From assembly GCA_019745565.1 (NCBI GenBank), contig JAIESW010000060.1:1-34636 (forward strand): a DNA stretch of 34,636 nt, written 5' to 3'. Below are positions 8,641 to 17,214 of the stretch, in pieces. Numbering within the stretch: the stretch's first letter is position 1; each line of letters opens with the position of its first letter. This DNA comes from Burkholderiales bacterium (GTDB taxonomy: Bacteria > Pseudomonadota > Gammaproteobacteria > Burkholderiales > Ga0077523). The translations under genes were made by a program, and so were the position numbers. The notes beneath the pieces are model-generated. The model was not told the DNA's origin and ran no database searches. It saw nothing but the letters and a program-made list of their open reading frames with translations.

Positions 8641-8743
8641 GCCCCCATCCCGGCCTTCCCCCACCGCTGGTGGGGGAAGGAGTGCCTCCGGTCGCTGGGC
8701 CTTGAAGGCTTACGTTCCCTCCCCCGGCTTCGCCGGGGGAGGG
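8641..8743. repeat. Palindromic REP-like module (two hairpins) between convergent sixA and ppx
   Basis: Two strong hairpins lie in the 166-bp gap. The first is 8654-8680 (CCTTCCCCCACC / GGTGGGGGAAGG, 3-base loop). The second is 8717-8743 (CCCTCCCCCGGC / GCCGGGGGAGGG, 3-base loop). The first hairpin and its left flank recur at 34227-34266 with about five differences, so this is a dispersed family. Placed between convergent genes, it could terminate both transcripts, though no T-run follows. Confidence 0.8.
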
Positions 8744-8768
8744 TTAGGGTCGGGGCAACAGCGCCCAG

Positions 8769-10331
8769 CTACTCCGTCGCCGGATCGAAACTGCCCTCGA
8801 TCTCGTCCAGTGCCGGGATCGCGAGATCGAAACCGATCGAACGCCACTCACGGATTTCGCTGCGCAGCGCTGCGGCAGTCAGCGGATAGCGTGACAGCCA
8901 CGTCGTGGGCAGGTCGATCTCGAACGTGCGTTCGCGAAACGCCGCTTCGATGCGCGGCAACGCGATCGCGCTGCGCGACCGATGGAACAGACACGCGAGG
9001 CGTAGTGCCATGATCATCGACCAGTCGCCCGCACCGGTCACGAGCGGACGCACTTTCTCCAGCGCGCCGCGATGGGCGAGCACGATCAGGCTCAGGTGCT
9101 GCTGTTCCATCTTGGAGAACCCGGGCATGTCCGCGTTCGCCACGATGTAGGCCGAGTGCTTGTGGTAGCCGGTGTGCGCCACGGTGAGCCCGATCTCGTG
9201 CAGCAGCGCGGCCCATGACAGGAGTTGGCGCGACGTCTCGTTCTCGTGCGCGTCGTCGCCCGCGAGGGCGGCGTGGAACTCGAGCGCCAGCTTCTCCACG
9301 CGGCGCGCCTGGAGCGCATCCACGTGATAGCGCTTGTCGAACTGGCGCACCGTGGTGTCGCGCATGTCCTTGTGGTGGAAGCGCCCCAGCATGTCGTACA
9401 GGATGCCCTGCCGCATGGCACCGGTCGCGAGGATCATGTCCTTCACGTCCAGTTCCTCGAAGATGGCGTGCATGATCGCGAAGCCGCCCGGCAGCACCTG
9501 CGCACGGTCGGCCTTGAGGCCGGGCAGATCGAGGCGGTCGATGTCGCCCGCCTTGAGCAGCATGGAACGCAAGCGGTCCATGCCGTCGCGGGTGATGCCG
9601 CCGTTGGACCAGCCGTTGGCGGCGATCAGTTCGCCGATGGTGCGGGCCGTGCCCGACGAACCCACGGCCTGCTTCCAGTGCCCGCGCGCGAAATCGCGCT
9701 CGATGGTCTGCAGTTCGATGCGGGCCGCGAGCTCGGCCTGCTTCAACGCGCCCTTGGTGATGCGCCCGCCCTCGAAGTAGCGCAGCGTGAAGCTGACGCA
9801 ACCCATGTAGAGGCTTTCCAGCTTCTGCGGCTTGTAACCGCTGCCGATGATGAACTCGGTGGAGCCGCCGCCGATGTCCACCACCATGCGCTTTTCCGTG
9901 GTCGGCGGCAGGCTGTGCGACACGCCCAGATAGATGAGGCGCGCTTCCTCCTTGCCCGCCACCACTTCGATGGGAAAACCGAGAGCGCTCTCCGCCCGGG
10001 TCAGGAAATCCTTGGCGTTCTTCGCCACGCGCAGGGTGTTGGTGCCGACGGCGCGCACCTGCGCCGGATCGAAATCGCGCAGGCGCTCGCCGAAGCGATG
10101 TAGGGCATCGAGCGCGCGTTGCTGGGACTGCTCGTCGAGCCGCTTGTCGGCGCTCAGTCCCGCCGCGAGGCGCACCGCCTCACGCAGGGAATCGAGCGGA
10201 TAGATCTGATCTTCGACCACCCGCCCCACCTGCAGCCGGAAGCTGTTCGAGCCGAGGTCGACGGCGGCGACGACCGACTGCTCGGCCGTCGAGGAACTGG
10301 GGCGGTGCTGGAGAACTGCTGCTTCGGGCAT
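8769..10331 (-). CDS. ppx: Exopolyphosphatase (Ppx/GppA family)
   Basis: Releases orthophosphate from the ends of polyphosphate and may also act on pppGpp; cytosolic. The 520-residue length fits long proteobacterial Ppx (about 500-515) rather than the short 300-residue form. The ASKHA-fold ATPase-like core is visible from VVAAVDLGSNSFRLQVG (phosphate-1 loop) through VVDIGGGSTEFIIG (phosphate-2) and the GSSGTARTIGEL segment. The C-terminal half contains an HD-like helical domain with LLHEIGLTVAHTGYHKHSAYIV. The start at 10331 is 14 bases beyond the phoU stop, so phoU-ppx is an operon. It converges on sixA, with a hairpin pair between. With ppk1 nearby, both synthesis and breakdown of polyphosphate are encoded here. 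Ppx versus GppA cannot be fully separated by reading alone. Confidence 0.93.
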   Translation of the reverse strand: MPEAAVLQHRPSSSTAEQSVVAAVDLGSNSFRLQVGRVVEDQIYPLDSLREAVRLAAGLSADKRLDEQSQQRALDALHRFGERLRDFDPAQVRAVGTNTLRVAKNAKDFLTRAESALGFPIEVVAGKEEARLIYLGVSHSLPPTTEKRMVVDIGGGSTEFIIGSGYKPQKLESLYMGCVSFTLRYFEGGRITKGALKQAELAARIELQTIERDFARGHWKQAVGSSGTARTIGELIAANGWSNGGITRDGMDRLRSMLLKAGDIDRLDLPGLKADRAQVLPGGFAIMHAIFEELDVKDMILATGAMRQGILYDMLGRFHHKDMRDTTVRQFDKRYHVDALQARRVEKLALEFHAALAGDDAHENETSRQLLSWAALLHEIGLTVAHTGYHKHSAYIVANADMPGFSKMEQQHLSLIVLAHRGALEKVRPLVTGAGDWSMIMALRLACLFHRSRSAIALPRIEAAFRERTFEIDLPTTWLSRYPLTAAALRSEIREWRSIGFDLAIPALDEIEGSFDPATE

Positions 10332-10345
10332 GCGGTAAGACTAGC

Positions 10346-11053
10346 TCAGCCCATGATCTCGCGTTCGATCTCCTCGACGCTCACGTGGCGGACGTCCTTG
10401 CCCTTGACCATGTAGATGACGTACTCGGAGATATTCTTGGCATGATCGCCGATGCGCTCGATCGCCTTCGCGATGAACAGGATTTCGATCGACGCGCTGA
10501 TGGTACGCGGATCTTCCATCATGAAGGTGATGAGCTGCCGGATCATCGACCGGAACTCGTCATCCACGTGCTGGTCCTGGCGCACCACCTCGGCCGACGC
10601 CGACAGATCGAGCCGCGCGAACGCGTCGAGCGACTTGTGCAGCATGTTGGTGGCGATGCCGGCCATGCGACGGATCTCGTTGAAGCGCGGCGAGAGCAGC
10701 CGGTCGCCGGAACCGATCAGCTTGGCCATGCGCGCGATCTTCGAGGCCTCGTCGCCGATCCGCTCGAGATCGGTGATGGTCTTCACCACTGTCATGATCA
10801 TGCGCAGGTCGCCGGCGGTGGGCTGGCGGCGGGCGATGATCGTGCTGCAGTCCTCGTCGATGGCCACTTCGAGCCCGTTCACCTTGTGGTCGTTGTTGAC
10901 CACCGAGCTGCACAGCTCGAAGTCGCCGGACATGAGTGCCTCGACCGCGAGCTTGATCTGCTCTTCGACCAGGCCGCCCATCTGGAGCACCCGGGACCTG
11001 AGGGCCTCGAGCTCGGCGTCGAACTGCTTGGAAGTGTGTTCGGATGAAGTCAT
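10346..11053 (-). CDS. phoU: Phosphate signalling regulator PhoU
   Basis: A 235-residue metal-binding helical bundle that links the Pst phosphate transporter to the PhoR sensor and keeps the Pho regulon off when phosphate is plentiful. Two PhoU repeats are visible: about 12-105 and 118-205. The acidic metal-binding signatures appear as DLERIGDEASKIA and IERIGDHAKNISE. Length is typical (230-240). A good ribosome site (GGAGGG) lies about 9 bases before the ATG. No pst genes are next to it; instead ppx follows by 14 bases, an arrangement suggesting joint control of phosphate signalling and polyphosphate turnover. Loss of PhoU in other bacteria causes polyphosphate accumulation (established knowledge), which makes the surrounding gene set coherent. 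Confidence 0.96.
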   Translation of the reverse strand: MTSSEHTSKQFDAELEALRSRVLQMGGLVEEQIKLAVEALMSGDFELCSSVVNNDHKVNGLEVAIDEDCSTIIARRQPTAGDLRMIMTVVKTITDLERIGDEASKIARMAKLIGSGDRLLSPRFNEIRRMAGIATNMLHKSLDAFARLDLSASAEVVRQDQHVDDEFRSMIRQLITFMMEDPRTISASIEILFIAKAIERIGDHAKNISEYVIYMVKGKDVRHVSVEEIEREIMG

Positions 11054-11098
11054 GGGTGCATCCCTCCGTGGGGATCGGGTTCGTGTTGTCGCCCGATC

Positions 11099-11119
11099 AC
11101 GACACTAGTGTAAACGTGC
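11099..11119. promoter_or_regulatory. Palindrome in the phoU upstream region
   Basis: ACACTAGTGT (11102-11111) is a perfect 10-bp palindrome flanked by CACG and CGTG. On the minus strand it overlaps a TACACT that could be the phoU -10. It may be an operator or chance. Only half of a Pho-box (TTGTCAT) is nearby, which I do not accept as PhoB control. Confidence 0.3.
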
Positions 11120-11154
11120 TGCATGACAAAGGCGTGGCAGGAAGCGCTAGCCGC

Positions 11155-11817
11155 CTATCGCGTAAGGGTTTTCACGCCAGCCGACGTGCCGAGCAGCAGG
11201 ACGTCGGCCGGTCGCCGGGCAAAGAGCCCGACCGTCACGACGCCCTCGATCTGGTTGAGTTCCCCCTCCAGGGCCGCCGGGTCGAGGATGGTGAGCCCGT
11301 GCACGTCGAGGATCGCGTTGCCGTTGTCCGTGGTGAAACCGGCCCGGAGTTCGGGCTGCCCGCCCGCGAGCTTCACGATGCGGCGCGCCACGTGGGACCG
11401 CGCCATCGGAATCACTTCCACCGGCAGCGGGAAGGCCCCAAGGGTGTCGACCAGCTTGGATTCATCGGCGATGCAGACGAACCTGGCCGCCACGCCGCCC
11501 ACGATCTTCTCGCGCGTCAACGCGCCGCCGCCGCCCTTGATCATCGCCATGTGGCGGGTGATTTCGTCCGCGCCGTCCACGTAAACCGGAATTTCATCCA
11601 CGCTCGTCAGGTCCAGCACCGGAATGCCGAGTGCCTTCAGCCGCGCCGACGTGGCTTCCGAACTCGCGACCGCTCCGGCGATCCGCGCCCTGATGCCGCC
11701 CAGCGCCTGGATGAAGTGGTTGGCCGTGGAGCCGGTGCCCACGCCGATGATGGCGTCGTGGGGGACATGGGCGAGCGCGGCTTCGGCCGCGGCCTTCTTC
11801 TGTGCATCCTGGTTCAT
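11155..11817 (-). CDS. rpiA: Ribose-5-phosphate isomerase A
   Basis: Interconverts ribose-5-phosphate and ribulose-5-phosphate in the non-oxidative pentose phosphate pathway; cytosolic homodimer. The 220-residue protein matches RpiA (219 in E. coli). Motifs in order: [14 protein letters not shown] (phosphate-binding loop), VDGADEI with the active-site aspartates, [15 protein letters not shown] containing the catalytic glutamate, [11 protein letters not shown], and the C-terminal TDNGNAILD. The ATG at 11817 gives [15 protein letters not shown], the usual N-terminal helix. It is divergent from ilvA and lies 101 bases upstream of phoU on the same strand. Confidence 0.97.
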   Translation of the reverse strand: MNQDAQKKAAAEAALAHVPHDAIIGVGTGSTANHFIQALGGIRARIAGAVASSEATSARLKALGIPVLDLTSVDEIPVYVDGADEITRHMAMIKGGGGALTREKIVGGVAARFVCIADESKLVDTLGAFPLPVEVIPMARSHVARRIVKLAGGQPELRAGFTTDNGNAILDVHGLTILDPAALEGELNQIEGVVTVGLFARRPADVLLLGTSAGVKTLTR

Positions 11818-11961
11818 TGAGTGCCCATTTCACAGCGCTTGAAGCAGCAAGATTCGCGCCGCGGAGCATAGCTGGAGCCCGCAGTGGACTCAACGCGCGT
11901 GGCGACTATTTGGCGCCGCTGTTACCCTTCACCGTTTCCCGGCGGCCCGACCCCGACAGAC

Positions 11962-13470
11962 GTGAACGACGACTATCTCACCCGCATCCTCACCGCCCGC
12001 GTCTATGACGTAGCGGTGGAAACGCCCCTGGAGCGGGCGCCGTTGCTGTCGCGCCGGCTGGGCAACGACCTGCTCCTGAAGCGCGAAGACCTGCAGCCGG
12101 TGTTCTCGTTCAAGATCCGCGGCGCGTACAACAAGATGGCGCAGCTCACGACAGCGCAGTTGAAGCGCGGCGTGATCGCCGCCTCTGCCGGCAACCACGC
12201 CCAGGGGGTAGCCCTCTCCGCGCAGAAGCTCGGCTGCAAGGCAGTGATCGTGATGCCCGTCACCACGCCGCGGATCAAGGTGGACGCCGTGGCGGCGCGC
12301 GGGGCGAAGGTGGTGCTGGCCGGCGACTCCTACGACGAAGCCTATGCGCGCGCCCAGGAGATCGGCGCCAAGGATCGCCTTACCTTCGTACATCCGTACG
12401 ACGATCCGGACGTGATCGCAGGCCAGGGCACGATCGGCATGGAAATCCTGCATCAGCACCCCGGCCCGTTGCACGCCATCTTCGTGGCCGTGGGCGGCGG
12501 TGGCCTCATCTCGGGCATCGGTGCATATGTGAAGCGCTTGCGGCCCGACATCCGTATCATCGGGGTGGAGCCGGCCGATGCCGACTCAATGGCGCAATCG
12601 CTGGCCGCCGGTCATCGGGTCAAGCTCGCGCAGGTGGGCCTGTTCGCCGACGGGGTCGCAGTCAAGCAGGTGGGTGAGGAGACGTTTCGCCTGGCCCGCG
12701 AAGTGGTGGACGAGATGGTGCTGGTGGACAACGATGCGATCTGCGCGGCGATCAAGGACGTGTTCGAGGACACGCGCGTGATCCTCGAGCCCGCCGGGGC
12801 GCTCGCCGTGGCCGGCGCCAAGGCCTGGGTGGAGCGCCACCGCGCCCGCAACCGCACGCTGGTGGCCATCGCCTGCGGCGCCAACATGAACTTCGACCGG
12901 CTGCGCTTCGTGGCCGAACAGGCCGAACTGGGCGAGCGGCGCGAAGCGGTGCTCGCCGTCACCATCCCCGAACGACCGGGCAGTTTCCGGCGGTTCTGCA
13001 AGGTCATCGGCAACCGCAACGTGACCGAATTCAACTACCGCTTCGCGGACCCGGCGCAGGCGCACGTCTTCGTCGGTCTGCAGGTGGATGGGCGGGACGA
13101 GATCAAGGCGATCCTGCGCAGCCTGCGGGGCGCCGGGCTGGCGGCCCAGGATTTCAGCGACAACGAGATGGCGAAGACTCACGTACGCCACATGGTGGGC
13201 GGGCGCGCGCCGGAGGTGGTGGACGAACTGCTCTACCGCTTCGAATTTCCCGAGCGTCCGGGCGCGCTCATGCGCTTCCTCGAAGCCATGAGCCCGGACT
13301 GGAACATCAGCCTGTTCCACTACCGCAACCATGGTGCCGATTTCGGCCGCGTGCTGGTGGGCATCCAGGTTCCGAAGCGCACCCGGCCGGCATTTCGGCG
13401 CTTCCTGCGGGAACTCAACTACCGCCATTGGGACGAAACCGGTAACCCTGCTTTTCGGTTGTTCCTGTGA
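11962..13470 (+). CDS. ilvA: Biosynthetic threonine ammonia-lyase (threonine deaminase)
   Basis: PLP enzyme that converts threonine to 2-oxobutanoate and ammonia, the first step to isoleucine. With the GTG at 11962 it has 502 residues (E. coli 514). The catalytic domain runs to about 325: K51 in FSFKIRGAYNKM is the PLP Schiff-base lysine, and SAGNHAQG and the glycine loop VGGGGLISG bind cofactor phosphate. Two ACT-like regulatory domains follow (about 330-405 and 420-500; ERPGSFRRFCKVIG and ERPGALMRFLEAM), so allosteric inhibition by isoleucine is expected. The GTG is chosen because relatives begin a few residues before YLTRILTARVYDVAVETPLE; no strong ribosome site is seen, and the in-frame GTG at 11884 cannot be excluded. 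The stop overlaps the next start by one base. Confidence 0.95.
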   Translation: MNDDYLTRILTARVYDVAVETPLERAPLLSRRLGNDLLLKREDLQPVFSFKIRGAYNKMAQLTTAQLKRGVIAASAGNHAQGVALSAQKLGCKAVIVMPVTTPRIKVDAVAARGAKVVLAGDSYDEAYARAQEIGAKDRLTFVHPYDDPDVIAGQGTIGMEILHQHPGPLHAIFVAVGGGGLISGIGAYVKRLRPDIRIIGVEPADADSMAQSLAAGHRVKLAQVGLFADGVAVKQVGEETFRLAREVVDEMVLVDNDAICAAIKDVFEDTRVILEPAGALAVAGAKAWVERHRARNRTLVAIACGANMNFDRLRFVAEQAELGERREAVLAVTIPERPGSFRRFCKVIGNRNVTEFNYRFADPAQAHVFVGLQVDGRDEIKAILRSLRGAGLAAQDFSDNEMAKTHVRHMVGGRAPEVVDELLYRFEFPERPGALMRFLEAMSPDWNISLFHYRNHGADFGRVLVGIQVPKRTRPAFRRFLRELNYRHWDETGNPAFRLFL

Positions 13471-15392
13471 TGCGCTTCTTCCTGCTCCCGCTCCTCCTGG
13501 TCGCCACATCCGCCTTCGCCGCCGGCGGCGACACGGAATTCCTCGCCGCCCGCGACGCGTTCGCCAAGGGCAACATCGCGCGCCTGAACGATCTCGCGCC
13601 GGAGCTGCGCAGCCATCCGCTCGCGCTGTATGTGGAGTACTGGCAACTGCGCTCCCGCCTCGGCGACGACCCGCGCGCCGACGTGCGCCAGTTCCTCGAG
13701 ACGAACAGCGGAGCGCTGCTCGCCAACCGTCTGCGGGCCGACTGGCTGCGCCAGCTCGCGCGCCAGAAGGACTGGATCGAGTTCCGCAAGGAGTACGGGG
13801 CACTGATCGATCCCGAGCCCGACCTGCAGTGCCTCGCCCTGCAGGCACGCTACGTCACCCGGGACTTCGGCGTCGGGCGCGACGCGAAGTCGTTGTGGCT
13901 CACCGGTCGCGAACTGCCCGACACGTGCGGGGCGGTGTTCGATGCGCTCGTGGGCAACGGCGAGATCACCGAGGACGACGTCTGGGCCCGCGTCCGCCTC
14001 GCCTTCGAGGCCGGCAACGCCACCGTCGCGAAGTCCGCAGCGCAGTACCTTCCCGCGGGTCGCCGGCCGGATCCGCGCAGCGTGGATTCCGCAACGCGCA
14101 ACCCGCAACGCTATCTTGAGCCGAAGTCGCTCGCCCTCAAGACGCGCGCCCAGCGCGAGGTTGCGCTCTACGCTCTGGGCCGCACCGCGTCGAATGCGCC
14201 GCCCGGCGCCGCCGAAACCTGGCGCCGCCTGCAGCGCCACTTCCCCGAGGAGGACCGCGCCTACGGTTGGGGCGTGGTGGCCACCGCGGCGGCACGCCGG
14301 CATCAACCCGAGGCCCTCGACTGGTATCGCGAAGCCGGCAAAGCGGCATTGACCGACAGCCAACTCGGATGGAAGGTCCGCGCTGCGTTGCGGGCGGCGG
14401 ACTGGCGCGAAGTGACCAACGCGACCGAAGCCATGACCAGCGAGGAACGCGAGAAATCCGTCTGGCGCTACTGGCGCGCCCGCGCGCTCGCCGCCCAGGG
14501 CCGCGAGTTCGAGGCCAACGCGATCTTCGCGATCCTCGCCAACGAGCACGGCTTCCACGCGCTGCTCGCCGCCGAGGAACTCGGTACATCGGTCAGCGTG
14601 TCGCGCCAGTACTACCGGCCGCTGGAGGGCGAAGTCGGCGCAATGGCGAGCCATCCGGGACTGCAGCGAGCGCTGGCGTTCTATCGGATCGGCCTGCGCT
14701 ACGAGGGCAACCTCGAGTGGCAATGGTCGATCCGCGGCCTCGAGGACACGTTGCTGCTCGCGGCGGCCGAACTGGCGCGGCGCGAGGGCTGGTACGAACG
14801 CGCCATCGCGACCGCGGAGCGCGCCGAAGGACTCGTCAACATGGAACTGCGCTATCCGATGCCCTATGCGGAACTGATCCGCGCGTCGGCGCGCGAGGTG
14901 GATATCGACGAAGCCTGGATCTACGGCCTGGTGCGTCAGGAGAGCCGCTTCGTGCCCACCGCGCGTTCCACCGCCGGTGCGTCGGGCCTGATGCAGCTGA
15001 TGCCCGCCACGGCGAAATGGATCGCGAATCGCCTCGGCCTCAAGGACTGGCGGCCGGCGCTGGATGAAGCCCTGCATGCCAACGTCAATTTCGGCTCCTA
15101 CTATCTTAAGGAGCTGCTCGTTAGGTTCGACGGCAGCCCGGTGCTCGCCTCGGCCGCATACAACGCCGGGCCCCGCCGTGCGCAGGAATGGCGCGCCCCC
15201 GGTGCGATGGAAGCCGCGATCTACATCGACACGATCCCGTTCACGGAAACCCGCGACTACGTCCGCAAGGTGATGGCCAACGCCGTGCAGTACGCTCGCG
15301 TGCTCGGCAACCCGCAGGAAAGCCTGAAGGCGCGCCTCGGCACGGTGCCGCCCATCAAGGGGGATCTCAAGCTCGGGGCGCAGGAACCCTGA
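13470..15392 (+). CDS. slt: Soluble lytic murein transglycosylase (Slt70-like)
   Basis: Periplasmic enzyme that cleaves peptidoglycan glycan strands to 1,6-anhydro-muropeptides. The ATG at 13470 overlaps the ilvA TGA by one base; a GTG one codon earlier is also possible. It begins with a Sec signal peptide (MRFFLLPLLLVATSAFAAGG). A long alpha-helical superhelical 'U' domain fills about residues 30-450, followed by the C-terminal goose-lysozyme-like SLT domain (about 470-600). The catalytic glutamate is E491 in LVRQESRF, then STAGASGLMQLMPATA and the SAAYNAGPRRAQEW segment. The 640-residue length fits Slt70. The ilvA-slt overlap implies translational coupling despite unrelated functions. Confidence 0.94.
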   Translation: MRFFLLPLLLVATSAFAAGGDTEFLAARDAFAKGNIARLNDLAPELRSHPLALYVEYWQLRSRLGDDPRADVRQFLETNSGALLANRLRADWLRQLARQKDWIEFRKEYGALIDPEPDLQCLALQARYVTRDFGVGRDAKSLWLTGRELPDTCGAVFDALVGNGEITEDDVWARVRLAFEAGNATVAKSAAQYLPAGRRPDPRSVDSATRNPQRYLEPKSLALKTRAQREVALYALGRTASNAPPGAAETWRRLQRHFPEEDRAYGWGVVATAAARRHQPEALDWYREAGKAALTDSQLGWKVRAALRAADWREVTNATEAMTSEEREKSVWRYWRARALAAQGREFEANAIFAILANEHGFHALLAAEELGTSVSVSRQYYRPLEGEVGAMASHPGLQRALAFYRIGLRYEGNLEWQWSIRGLEDTLLLAAAELARREGWYERAIATAERAEGLVNMELRYPMPYAELIRASAREVDIDEAWIYGLVRQESRFVPTARSTAGASGLMQLMPATAKWIANRLGLKDWRPALDEALHANVNFGSYYLKELLVRFDGSPVLASAAYNAGPRRAQEWRAPGAMEAAIYIDTIPFTETRDYVRKVMANAVQYARVLGNPQESLKARLGTVPPIKGDLKLGAQEP

Positions 15393-15536
15393 GGTGCCCC
15401 CTGACGGGGTAGCGACGCACACCTCTCGGACACGACCGAAGCGGTGGTTGAACGCCACGCGCTGGCGTTGCACTGCCGGCGCCTTGGCCCGACAATCGAC
15501 GAATTCGGCGCACCCGGCGCTTCTCGATTCCGACCC

Positions 15537-16487
15537 ATGATCCATCGTCGCATCTGCGTCATCGGCGGCTCCGGATTTCTCGGCAGCCACGTGGTGCGCA
15601 AGCTCACCGCTGCCGGGCGCTTCGTCCGCATCCCGACCCGCAATCGCGAACGCGCGAAGGGCGAGTTGATCCTCCTGCCCACGGCCGACGTGGTGCGCGC
15701 CGACGTGCACGATGCGGCGACGCTGCGCGAGCTCCTGGCAGGCACCGACGCTGTGATCAACCTGGTCGGCACGATGGACGACCGCAACGGCGGCTTCCAG
15801 CGCAGTCACGTGGAACTGCCGATCAGCATCGTGGCGGCGTGCCGCGACACCGGCGTCAAACGGCTGCTGCACGTGAGCTCGCTCGGCGCCGCCGCGGATG
15901 CCCCGAGCGAATACCAGCGCAGCAAGGCGCAAGGCGAAGCCGAGATCGCGGCGGCCGCGCAGCACGGCATCGCGACGACCATCTTCCGTCCATCGGTCCT
16001 CTTCGGGCGTGGCGACAGCTTCCTCACCCTCTTCGCTCATCTCGCACGCACGTTCCCGGTGCTGCCGCTGGGCTGCGCGGGCGCGCGCTTCCAGCCGATC
16101 CACGTCGACGATGTCGCGCGCTCGATCGTCACGAGTCTCGACGACCCGGAGACCACCGGCCAGCGCTACGACCTCTGCGGGCCGACGGCCTACACGTTGC
16201 GGGAACTGGTGGAGTACGTGTGCAAGGTGCTCGACGTGGATCCCACCATCGTCCCGTTGCCCGACTCGCTCGCGCAGCTGCAGGCCGCCGTGCTCGAGCA
16301 TCTGCCCGGTCGCCTCATGACGCGCGACAACGTGCTGTCGATGAAGGTCGACAACGTCTGCGGCTGCGTCTTCCCCGAGCGGTTCGGTTTCGCCCCCACC
16401 GCGCTCGAGGCCGTGGCGCCGACCTATCTCGCCGAACGCACGCCGCGTTCGCGCTATCGGGGCTTCCGTTTTCGCGCAGGACGATGA
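15537..16487 (+). CDS. NDUFA9-like NAD(P)-dependent sugar epimerase/dehydratase family protein
   Basis: A 316-residue extended short-chain dehydrogenase with the Rossmann signature VIGGSGFLGSHVV at residues 7-19 and a following arginine (TRNRERA) that would favour NADP. It resembles the complex-I accessory subunit NDUFA9 group of atypical SDRs. DAVINLVGTMDDR, RLLHVSSLGAAADAPSEYQRSKAQGEAEI (the SSLGA and YxxxK region), and FRPSVLFGRGDSFL are all family motifs. The ATG at 15537 places the dinucleotide motif at the normal distance from the N-terminus. The substrate is unknown; relatives are linked to quinone or isoprenoid metabolism or respiratory complex assembly, but nothing here fixes that. 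Genes downstream run in the same direction. Confidence 0.88.
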   Translation: MIHRRICVIGGSGFLGSHVVRKLTAAGRFVRIPTRNRERAKGELILLPTADVVRADVHDAATLRELLAGTDAVINLVGTMDDRNGGFQRSHVELPISIVAACRDTGVKRLLHVSSLGAAADAPSEYQRSKAQGEAEIAAAAQHGIATTIFRPSVLFGRGDSFLTLFAHLARTFPVLPLGCAGARFQPIHVDDVARSIVTSLDDPETTGQRYDLCGPTAYTLRELVEYVCKVLDVDPTIVPLPDSLAQLQAAVLEHLPGRLMTRDNVLSMKVDNVCGCVFPERFGFAPTALEAVAPTYLAERTPRSRYRGFRFRAGR

Positions 16488-16560
16488 ACAGGACACCCAC
16501 CTCAAGGTTCGTCGAAAGAGAGCCCGTGCGGCCCATCGTGATGGCGAGCATCGCACCGAC

Positions 16561-17214
16561 ATGAGCACATACACCCTGGTGATCGGCAACAAGAAGTACT
16601 CGTCGTGGTCGCTGCGGCCGTGGTTGCTGCTGGTCCACGGCGGCATTCCGTTCGACGAGATCCGCATCGCGCTGCGCAAGCCCGACACGGCCGATCGCAT
16701 CCGCGAACACTCGCCCTCCGGCCGCGTGCCGGTGCTGCGTGCGGGCAAGCTCACGATCTGGGATTCGCTCGCCATCGCCGAGTTTCTCGCCGAGCGCCAT
16801 CCCAACAGCGTCCGCTGGCCGGCCGATCTCGAAGTGCGCGCGCGGGCGCGTTCCGTGAGTGCCGAGATGCACTCCGGCTTCTCGGCTCTGCGCCACAACA
16901 TGCCGATGCACTGCGATGCATCCTATCCCGGCGTCGGACGCACGCCGGAGGTGCTGGCCGACATCGCACGCATCACCGAGATGTGGAACGACTGCCGAGC
17001 GCGCTTCGGTGCCGGCGGTCCGTTCCTGTTCGGCACCTTCACCATCGCAGACGCGATGTATGCGCCGGTGGTGTTCCGATTCCGCACCTACGGCGTGGAA
17101 CTCGACCCGGTCTGCCGCGCCTACGTCGACACCATGGTCGCGCTGCCCGCCATGCAGCGCTGGCTTGCCGAAGCAACCGCCGAAACCGACCTCATCGCCG
17201 AATACGAGCCGTGA
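16561..17214 (+). CDS. Glutathione S-transferase family protein
   Basis: A 217-residue cytosolic GST. The N-terminal thioredoxin-like domain (about 1-80) carries NKKYSSWSLRPWLLL with the serine/tyrosine cluster that contacts glutathione, the cis-proline region GRVPVLRAGKLTIWDSLAI, and the helical C-terminal domain with FTIADAMYAPVVFRF. The first motif (KxYSSWSLRPWL) marks a proteobacterial subgroup of unknown physiological substrate. The last four bases (GTGA) overlap the start of the CCA-adding enzyme, so the two are translationally coupled. Confidence 0.9.
   Translation: MSTYTLVIGNKKYSSWSLRPWLLLVHGGIPFDEIRIALRKPDTADRIREHSPSGRVPVLRAGKLTIWDSLAIAEFLAERHPNSVRWPADLEVRARARSVSAEMHSGFSALRHNMPMHCDASYPGVGRTPEVLADIARITEMWNDCRARFGAGGPFLFGTFTIADAMYAPVVFRFRTYGVELDPVCRAYVDTMVALPAMQRWLAEATAETDLIAEYEP

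Noticed and set aside
11060..11125. Pho box upstream of phoU
   Set aside because: Only one half (TTGTCAT) resembles the CTGTCAT repeat; the second half does not match at the required 11-base period.
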